Assembly: GCA_016929635.1 (NCBI GenBank)
Contig: JAFGIL010000004.1
Location: forward strand, 102,415-158,306
DNA from: Endomicrobiales bacterium
GTDB lineage: Bacteria; Elusimicrobiota; Endomicrobiia; Endomicrobiales; JAFGIL01
DNA length: 55,892 bases
Direction of reading: 5' to 3'
Below, piece after piece: positions 18,600 to 26,200 of the stretch; the first letter of the stretch is position 1, and each line of letters starts with the position of its first letter. The translations under genes were made by a program, and so were the position numbers. The notes under the pieces were generated by a model. The model did not search any database. It was not told where the DNA came from and saw nothing but the letters and a program-made list of their open reading frames with translations.

Positions 18600-19799
18600 T
18601 TATTTTATCTTTTTTAAATCGCTAAATGGGTGGCGTATTATTTTCTGCATTCCATCCGCACACGACCAGATTGACTTCCCGTCGCAAGTAATGCCCGCTA
18701 GAGGATATTTTTTGCCTCTATATTTATCAAAAATATAAACATCTTCAAAAGAAAAATTCTCTGCTTTAACTTTATATATCCTGTTCGAGCTTGCATCCGC
18801 TATATAGAAGTACTTTCCTTTCCTGAACATACCGCAGGGATTAATCGCCGGGCTTTCATAGGTATTCAGAACTCTTAATTCGTCGTCAATCCTGTGCCTG
18901 TAAATCTTCTTTTCCTGAAAATCCATTGACCAGAGGTTTACACCGTCAAAAAACAATCCGGAAATACTGGGGCCGGGAGCCTCATAGGTTGAAACAATGG
19001 ATAAATTGTGGTCTAATTTATGTTTATATATTTCTCTTTGGAAGGAGTCACACGTCCAGAGATTTTTGCCGTCATATGCAATTCCTGTAAGCTGCATGTC
19101 GCTTAACTGATAACTGGAGTATATTGAAAGCTTGTCATCAATACTATGCTTGAAAACCGTTTCTTCCATCCAGTCACTGACCCAAAGGTATTGTCCGTCC
19201 CAGCATATTGCAGATGGGCTTGAATACGGGATTGAAAACTCTGCCTCAGGCAATTCTTTTATAAGAAAAAAATAAGACAGTAGACCCGCAAGCAACAACA
19301 CAATGGCCCCTGCGCCGATAAAAATCCATGATCTTTTAATTTCTATTTCCCGGACAACTTCTTTTTTAGGTTGGGCTGGGGCTGGCTTGGATTCAATTGC
19401 AGGTGCGCTGGGAACCACCTGTTCGCTTGTGGTTATATTTGATTGGGCTAATGCTTGTTTTACTAAATCCGTTAATCTGTTTACTTTAAACGGTTTTGAG
19501 ATATAATCGTATGCCCCCTGTCTGACAAGCTCCACTGCTGTTTCCACATCCCCGAAACCAGAAAGCATTATGACTGGAATATCTGATTTCATTTTTCTTA
19601 TGTTTGCCAGGATTTCCAAACCGTCCATGTCTGGTAAACGTATATCTAACAAAACCAGATCAGGATTCTGTTCCTGGAATAGGTCCAATCCTTGCTTCCC
19701 GTCTTCTGCCAGAATAACTTTATAGCCATGCGGCATCAAAACCTTGGATATAACCTGTCGCATCCCTGGTTCATCATCAACTATTAATATCTTTGCCAT
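18600..19799 (-). CDS. Response regulator receiver fused to a membrane helix and an extracytoplasmic propeller-like domain
   Basis: From the ATG at 19799 the protein has 399 residues. Residues 1-120 form a complete CheY-like receiver (ILIVDDEPG; phospho-acceptor Asp52 in LLDIRLPDMDG; Lys in YISKPFKVN). A Pro/Ala/Lys-rich linker (121-155) leads to one membrane helix at about 158-180. The rest has about five repeats of some 43 residues with the pattern AICWDGQYLWVSD, GIAYDGKNLWTCD, GLFFDGVNLWSMD, GMFRKGKYFYIAD and GITCDGKSIWSCA, as in beta-propellers. No DNA-binding or enzymatic output is visible. It follows the histidine kinase gene and is probably its partner. A TTG at 19817 is a less likely start. 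Confidence 0.85.
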   Translation of the reverse strand: MAKILIVDDEPGMRQVISKVLMPHGYKVILAEDGKQGLDLFQEQNPDLVLLDIRLPDMDGLEILANIRKMKSDIPVIMLSGFGDVETAVELVRQGAYDYISKPFKVNRLTDLVKQALAQSNITTSEQVVPSAPAIESKPAPAQPKKEVVREIEIKRSWIFIGAGAIVLLLAGLLSYFFLIKELPEAEFSIPYSSPSAICWDGQYLWVSDWMEETVFKHSIDDKLSIYSSYQLSDMQLTGIAYDGKNLWTCDSFQREIYKHKLDHNLSIVSTYEAPGPSISGLFFDGVNLWSMDFQEKKIYRHRIDDELRVLNTYESPAINPCGMFRKGKYFYIADASSNRIYKVKAENFSFEDVYIFDKYRGKKYPLAGITCDGKSIWSCADGMQKIIRHPFSDLKKIK

Positions 19800-19834
19800 A
19801 GCATATAAATTATACAAAATAAACCATAAATAAT

Positions 19835-19888
19835 AAAATCCTAAAACTAAACAAATTATTACAATATTTGTTTAAGGTTTAGAATTTT
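19835..19888 (-). terminator. Long imperfect hairpin between the kinase and response-regulator genes
   Basis: Bases 19835-19856 are complementary to 19866-19888 with few mismatches, giving an AT-rich stem of about 20 bp with a 9-base loop. Read on the minus strand it follows the kinase stop by 14 bases and leads into a T-rich tract. It may reduce read-through into the response-regulator gene. A TATAAT on the minus strand (19814 to 19809) lies only 9 bases before that gene's ATG and could give a near-leaderless transcript. Confidence 0.5.
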
Positions 19889-19902
19889 ATATTTTTGATT
19901 TC

Positions 19903-21285
19903 TTATTTTTTAACTTCCTCGGAACTGGCATCAGTATTGGTTTGTTCCAGGAAAAAATTTATTGTAGCAGTCGTCCCTTTTCCCTTTGTACTTTCTATTG
20001 CAAGTATTCCTCTATGTAAATTAATAATCCTCTTTGCTGAAGTCAGACTTAACCCTCTCCTGCCTTTCTTAGTGGAGAAATATGGTTGAAAAATCTTTTT
20101 GATATGGGCTTCAGAAATACCTGAACCGCTATCAGTAATTTTTATGGAAATAAGCTCTCTTGTTTTATCGTATTGATTAGATATGGTTAGCTGCCCGCCC
20201 TGAGGCATTGCTTCAAGAGAATTTTGAAGTAAATTCTGAAAAACCTCATTGATTAGACTCTTGTCTCCCTCAAATAAAGGCAGTTTCGGATCAAATTGCT
20301 TGGTAACGGAAATATTCTGTATTTTGAATTTATTGTCGAACGTGCTCAAATTTTCCTCGATGGTCTGATTCATGTCAAGTTTTTTCATGCTCATTTCTGG
20401 GATTCTTGCAAACTTTAAAAAATCCTCTATGGAACCAAGCATGTCCTGTACGTTCTGGTCTACAATAGTCAGCTGTTCTTCAAGCTCTCCTTCCATTTTG
20501 TAGTTGCTTATGCAAAGCTGTATTGTCCCGGACATTATGCCCAAATAGTTCCTTACCCTATGCGCAAATCCCCGGGCCAGATCCTCCAGGATTATAAAAT
20601 GTTCCTGTTCCCTTTCTTTTAATCCTTTCAGTCTATTTTCCATCTGGGAAGACATCAACTTCACTTCTTCTTCCAGTTTTTTCCATTTTTCCCTTTCCGA
20701 TGACAGAACTCCTTCCTTTTCCTTTAATGATATTGCCACTTCTTCCTTTTCTTTTTCGAGTTTTTCAAGGCGCTCCTTTACTTCTTCCTTGGCCTTCCTT
20801 AGTGCCTCCTCTTTTTCTCTAAAAGTATCTTCTGAGAGCTCTGTTTTTCTGAGCCCAGGCACAACATCTATTCCTTCCGCCTGGCCTAATTCCATTTTCA
20901 AAGTTTTATTTTCCTGCTCAAGCACTTTGAGCCTGGTTTCCCATTGTATCTTAGATTTATCCAGGGCAGCCTCAATTTCCTTGGTTTTCAGACGATCTTC
21001 CAAAAGTAGCTTCTCCTGTTCCCAGCGATGTTCCAGTTCCTTTAATTTCCAGTCAAGCTCTTTTATTGCCATCTCATGCGTCTGGGCCTGGTCCTGAAGA
21101 GCCTTTTTCTCATCTTCTTTCATAGTAAGTTTTCTTTCCCAAAGCATCTGCTCTTCGTCATAGCGCCTTTTCCAGAAATCAGCCACAGAGATTGCATCTA
21201 CTACCTGCATCATTTCAGGATCCTGCGGTATTTCATCCTGGATTTTCTTTAATTCCTCCTGTACCCAATCCCATGAATTATCCAT
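19903..21285 (-). CDS. Coiled-coil histidine kinase without a membrane sensor
   Basis: Of 460 residues, about 40-230 form an almost unbroken charged coiled coil (EKEEVAISLKEKEG and similar). The kinase core follows: phospho-acceptor His242 in GFAHRVRNYLGIM, N box NLLQNSLEAMPQGG, G1 box DSGSGISE, F box IFQPYFSTKK, and a G2 box RRGLSLTSAKRII in which the usual GLGLS reads GLSLT. No membrane helix or signal peptide is seen, so the kinase is cytoplasmic and may sense a partner through the coiled coil. AGGAG precedes the ATG. It lies between the PorV-LysM gene and the membrane-bound response regulator. Confidence 0.88.
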   Translation of the reverse strand: MDNSWDWVQEELKKIQDEIPQDPEMMQVVDAISVADFWKRRYDEEQMLWERKLTMKEDEKKALQDQAQTHEMAIKELDWKLKELEHRWEQEKLLLEDRLKTKEIEAALDKSKIQWETRLKVLEQENKTLKMELGQAEGIDVVPGLRKTELSEDTFREKEEALRKAKEEVKERLEKLEKEKEEVAISLKEKEGVLSSEREKWKKLEEEVKLMSSQMENRLKGLKEREQEHFIILEDLARGFAHRVRNYLGIMSGTIQLCISNYKMEGELEEQLTIVDQNVQDMLGSIEDFLKFARIPEMSMKKLDMNQTIEENLSTFDNKFKIQNISVTKQFDPKLPLFEGDKSLINEVFQNLLQNSLEAMPQGGQLTISNQYDKTRELISIKITDSGSGISEAHIKKIFQPYFSTKKGRRGLSLTSAKRIINLHRGILAIESTKGKGTTATINFFLEQTNTDASSEEVKK

Positions 21286-21314
21286 ATTGCGGCTCCTTTT
21301 TATTAATTATTCTT

Positions 21315-23228
21315 TTATGGTATTATTATCTCCGTTCCCGGAGCTACCTGTCCGCCAACAACCTTATCTTTATTCGCTTTATATATATCCTTCCATTTTT
21401 TATTGTCTTTATAGTATTTCTGAGCAATAGTCCGCAAGTTTTCTCCCTGCTTAACGATATGTTTCCTCGTAGCGGGGCTTGGCTTTTTCTTTTTTTCCTT
21501 CTTTGTTACTTGCTGCTGTACTTTTTCGGGTTCTGCTTTTTTAATTCCCACAGGTTCTGTCGTTGGTTTTACTTCTATCAATGGTATAACCTTTTCAATC
21601 TTTTTTACAGGCACTGTTTCAACCTCTCTTTGTAAAGGACCGGATTGTTTAACAGCTCCTGTCATTTTTGGAATCAGCAATACCTGTCCGGGTTTTAGTA
21701 CTCCTCCAATTCCTACTTTATCTTTATTTGCCTGATATATTCTATTCCAGTATTTATCATCGTCATAATACTTTTTGGATATATATTGCAGGGTTTCGCC
21801 TTTTTTAACTACATGCCTTACTTCTTTTTCCTCCTCTGTTGAATATTTCTCACGCCTTGCCGCAGCTTTGGCAGCCCTGATCCTCTCTCTAATCCTTAAG
21901 GTGGATTCTTCGATAAGTATTTCTTCAAGCTTCTTCTTTTCCGACCGGACTTCAGCCAGCGTGGATTTCAATCCTGCAACTTCTTCCTGCAGGTTTGAAT
22001 AATAAAGCTCAAGGCTTCCCGGTTCCAATTCTTCTTTTGGGCGCCTGCCAAACCTATAAACCAAGCTCATCCTGTGCGAACCGGCTATATCCTTTATTCC
22101 GGTTAAAGGCATCTGAAATACGTAATCTACCTGCACAGTCTGAAAACTCAATGAAAACCCGACGCTTGAATTAATATAATTCCTGCTCCCGATATTGATT
22201 CCTCCGCGCATGGCGAAAAGATTTTTAAACCATTTCTCAAGCCCGGCTGAGCCATACCAAAACCCGTCTTTGTAAACGGAATCAATAGCCCACTTGACGT
22301 CTCTTTGTCTCCAGGCAATACCTGTACGGATAGTTGCAGGCAATTGTTCTTTTTCTTTTAATCCCAAATCAGGCTGATTAATGTTATTCACTGAAAAACC
22401 AGCAAACAATCTAGGCAAAATATTATAAATAACTCCAATGTCTGCACTATAATTACTGATGCTGCTTTTTGCACCATAGTCAAAAACTGGGCTTAACCTT
22501 AAATATTCGTCAATAGTATACTGCTCTCTTAATAATTTTAGATTGAACCCATATGCCCATCTTTCCTTCAGGGATTTACCAAAACTAATGTAGTATGCTG
22601 ATTCCTGATAATAACCATATAATGAAAACTGGCTCCAGCCTATCCCGAATGTCCCCCAATGCCTTAAGATTTTTCCGTCTGTTTCAGCTTCTTTTTCACT
22701 TTTACTTTCTTTCTTTTCATTTTCAGATTCTTCCTTGTCCGCAGAACCTGCAGCATCGCTTTTGTCTTCTTCTTCTTTTTCACCTTTAAGTATCTTCAAA
22801 ATATTTTCTTTTGCCTGTTTCTTGTCATTTTTCTTTGTTTTTGTCTTTTTGACATTTGTGGTAACCGGAACTTTGATATCCTTGGTTCTTATGCCTGTTA
22901 CGAAATACGGGATTAAAACAGATACAAATGCACTGTTAAGATTAGATTCGTCGTCTAACCCCAAATATAATCTCCCGTAATCGGCACCCACCTGTGCTTG
23001 TCTTATAAAACCCAATCCGGCCGGATTATAGTAAATGCTGAAAGCATCATCGCTCAGCGCACAAAATGCATTCCCCATCCCGATGGCACGTCCGCCTGCA
23101 CCCATATCCTCAAAGTCAGCGTAAAGGCAGGGGGCAGAGGATAGAGAATAGAGGATAAGAACAATTGCCGCTAACAGCAATTTTGGTACACTTCGATTCA
23201 TAATAGTTTTATTAAATGTATTTACCAT
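21315..23228 (-). CDS. PorV-like outer-membrane protein with two C-terminal LysM domains
   Basis: The 637-residue protein has a signal peptide ending near LYADFEDMG, then the PorV/PorQ (UPF0164) opening GGRAIGMGNAFCALSDD and IYYNPAGLG. A Lys/Glu-rich insert lies at about 125-185. Beta-barrel strands run to about residue 385, then comes a coiled coil. Two LysM modules follow (HVVKKGETLQYISKKYYDDD about 467-515 and HIVKQGENLRTIAQKYYKDN near the C-terminus). Fusing an outer-membrane barrel to peptidoglycan-binding LysM modules would tether the outer membrane to the wall. The start at 23228 has AAGGA upstream; an in-frame ATG at 23201 is an alternative. A seven-base repeat lies in the signal-peptide coding region. 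Confidence 0.82.
   Translation of the reverse strand: MVNTFNKTIMNRSVPKLLLAAIVLILYSLSSAPCLYADFEDMGAGGRAIGMGNAFCALSDDAFSIYYNPAGLGFIRQAQVGADYGRLYLGLDDESNLNSAFVSVLIPYFVTGIRTKDIKVPVTTNVKKTKTKKNDKKQAKENILKILKGEKEEEDKSDAAGSADKEESENEKKESKSEKEAETDGKILRHWGTFGIGWSQFSLYGYYQESAYYISFGKSLKERWAYGFNLKLLREQYTIDEYLRLSPVFDYGAKSSISNYSADIGVIYNILPRLFAGFSVNNINQPDLGLKEKEQLPATIRTGIAWRQRDVKWAIDSVYKDGFWYGSAGLEKWFKNLFAMRGGINIGSRNYINSSVGFSLSFQTVQVDYVFQMPLTGIKDIAGSHRMSLVYRFGRRPKEELEPGSLELYYSNLQEEVAGLKSTLAEVRSEKKKLEEILIEESTLRIRERIRAAKAAARREKYSTEEEKEVRHVVKKGETLQYISKKYYDDDKYWNRIYQANKDKVGIGGVLKPGQVLLIPKMTGAVKQSGPLQREVETVPVKKIEKVIPLIEVKPTTEPVGIKKAEPEKVQQQVTKKEKKKKPSPATRKHIVKQGENLRTIAQKYYKDNKKWKDIYKANKDKVVGGQVAPGTEIIIP
23137..23157. 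repeat. Seven-base-period repeat inside the PorV-LysM signal-peptide region
   Basis: On the plus strand this is GAGGATA, GAGAATA, GAGGATA, three back-to-back heptamers. GAGGATA is the exact complement of TATCCTC in the array at 23250-23277. It encodes part of the hydrophobic stretch LYSLSSA, so the protein tolerates the repeat. Confidence 0.6.
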
Positions 23229-23249
23229 CTTAATTCCTTATGTTTTTTC

Positions 23250-23277
23250 TAACCTCTAATCCCTATCCTCTAACCTC
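23250..23277. repeat. Seven-base-period repeat between the FN3 and PorV-LysM genes
   Basis: Four consecutive heptamers on the plus strand: TAACCTC, TAATCCC, TATCCTC, TAACCTC. This array fills about half of the 52-base gap. It is complementary to the array at 23137-23157, so the two could fold on each other in the mRNA. Confidence 0.65.
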
Positions 23278-23280
23278 TAT

Positions 23281-26200
23281 TTACTTTGCCAAGATTATAG
23301 TCCCATTCACGACCTGCCCGTCACCTTCAATCTGATATATATATACTCCCTTACGGGCATCCTGGCCGTCCCATTCCAAAATGACAGTTGTATTTGTAGC
23401 ATCCCCCACGGGAGTTAAATCTGTTATATATTCGCCTTTTAGATTAAATATTTTTCCCGTCACTTTATCTCCTGTAGGATTATCTATGTTAAACGTCATT
23501 TTTTCATACGGGGCTACTCCCGGAGTAAATACTTTTTTGGGATTAAGGCTGGCTAAACCAAAAGCCGGAGCTTTAGTAGTTTGTCTCAGCTGGAATTTGC
23601 CAGTTTTTGCAACCATCGCGACAAACCTTCTTTTTGAGTCATCTACGTGGCCGCCCGTGCGTATGTACTCGACTCCGTTATGCCAGTATACAGAAAGCCT
23701 TTCTGCGTTAAAAATAATACTGGGCGCACGCTTGGATATTGACTGTTCTATCTCTGAGTAATTGTATTCCATTGTTAAAGGAGGAGAAAACTCATAACCG
23801 GAAATCTCGTTTAACTCAGCATCCACGACTTTTAATTCATATACTCTTAAAATATTATCCAGCTCTGAGTCCAGGTTGCGTTCTATATTCAAGGTTAAGT
23901 TTTTCTGCCACTTGTTGTTTTCTTTAAGAAAATATTTGGAAGCTGAAGCCGATATTATCACAAGCACATCTCCGTCGCTCGACCTGACGTTCAACTTACC
24001 CGGCTCAAGCGATTCCAGTATCATAGAGTTATCGCTTTCAATGCCGGAAGAATCTATTGTGCGTATTAAGTAATAAAAATTTCCTCCCTGAATAGTTGAA
24101 TCTGTCCATTCGTTGGTATCGCTTGATACAAGCGCCACAGGATTATTATAGTCAAAAGCAGTAAGAGAAACCGCCCTGTATATTTTGTAACCTAAAAGAT
24201 CGTCTATGATGCTACCGTCGGAATTTTTCACAACATCGCTCCATGAAATTGTAAAACTATTCTCATCCGGAGATAAAACCCCGTTTAACCCGACAGGAGG
24301 CAACGGCTTTGTTAGAACAGGGATGGTAAATGAAAATGTATTATTACTGATGGTCTCCAGTCCCTTTCTGTCGCATGCAATTACTTTCCAGTAATAAGTC
24401 CTGTTCTCCTGAAATTCTGTATCTGATGTATAACTTGTACTAACGATTGATGACGAAGTTTTATAAATAACAGAAAAATCCGATACGCTTGAAACTAATA
24501 TATTATAAGTAACTGATTCATTAAAATCGTTATCAACAGCAACATTCCATGAGAAGCTTGGTATTTTTGTTTCAACGCTTGATCCATTCGCAGGTGACAC
24601 CAGATTAAAAGACTGAGGATGATTGTTTACCATTGAAAGCCTGAAAACCCAGGTAGAGCTGTAAACAAACCCGGAGTCTACCCGGTTCGGAGGGGTCCCC
24701 TGATAACCGCTGGCCCTTACTCTCCAGTAATAAGTTGCCTGATCAATCAAATCATCAACAGGCTGATAAAAAGTGTCTGTCCCTGTCGGAATAGCCTGGC
24801 TTCCCTCAAAATTTGGATCTATAGAGACATCGATATAATACCGGATAGTGTCTGCAGGATCCGGGTCAGAGGACGGCTCCCAGAAAAACCACGGCTTTAA
24901 AGTAGTCGAGATTGTAATGCCGTAAGCCGGCTCGGTCAGTTCAAACTCCTGCGGAAGTTCTTTTTCCAAATCCGTATAAAGCATGGATCTCTGATTTGAA
25001 CGGCGAACCATACCGTCGGGGCCAACGGCGTCAACACCCCAATAGTATTGACGGTTATCGTGCGGTAATGAAAAAGAAGTAGCATTATACATCAGCCCTG
25101 AAATAGTCGTGCTTGATGCAAAATCGGAAAAATAAGAATAAACAAAGTTATAGGTAACATTTCCCGATTTCGTGGGGTCAGGATCTGTCGTTGGTTCCCA
25201 TATAAATTCGACATAAGTTGTCGAAAATTCGGTTTCTGTTGCCGGGGAAGTTATATTAAAAGTATCCGGGGGTTCCGGTGTTGCGTTAACATAAAAATCT
25301 GTTGAACTGTTGCTGAGCGTTGTGCTGGAACTGTCAGTTGCCCAGACTCTCCAGAAATACCTTAAATTCTCCTCAAGCCCCGAAGCCACATAGGAGGTTT
25401 CAGATATCCATGCTGAGGAATTATAAAAAGCAAAGCTCAGATAAGAAGATATATCAACCCTGTAAGTAACGGAATCCCCGGGATCCTCGTCGATTGAAGT
25501 CTGCCATGAAAGCGTGGGTGTTGCTGTCGGTGTTATACTGCTGCCCAGGGGGGCCAGCAAATCAAATGAAGACGGCGCGGTATTATTGGAATTTATTCTT
25601 ATGGTTCTTGTAGATGCCCACACAACAGCATTATCTGAATCAGAAACCGATACTTTCCAGTAATAAGTGGCATTTTCAATCAGGAAAAATGTCGGGGTAT
25701 GCGACCTGTCAGCGCTTCCTTTTGGAACCACGGTTGTAACATTAAGAGAAAAGCTGGAATCAGTGGAAAAATAGATATAGTATATTAATATATCTCCAAA
25801 AGTTGTATCTGAATCTGTTGATTCGGACCATTCAAAAGTTGGTTTGCCGTTGGTAATTGATTTATCAGCAGGATTAGTAAGCGAAAAACCGGTTGGATAT
25901 GAGTTTGTCGGACACGCCTGAGGCGTACTGACAGATACTAATGACCAGTTTTCTCTTTCATCAGCCGTATATATATTAAAATAGTAAGTTAATTCGTTAG
26001 TTAAACCTGTTAGGGTATAGGTATGGCTTTCCCCCAGGGATGTGGCGGTAGATAACTGAACAGGGGAATCGGTATATTCAGGTGCCATTGCCTGTAAGGT
26101 TGAAAACACTATCTTAAATTGTCCGCTGCTGATGTTTTTAACGTACACATCATCGCCCGGAGCGGTCCATGTAAGAGTAACCCTCTTCCATTGCGCTTGA

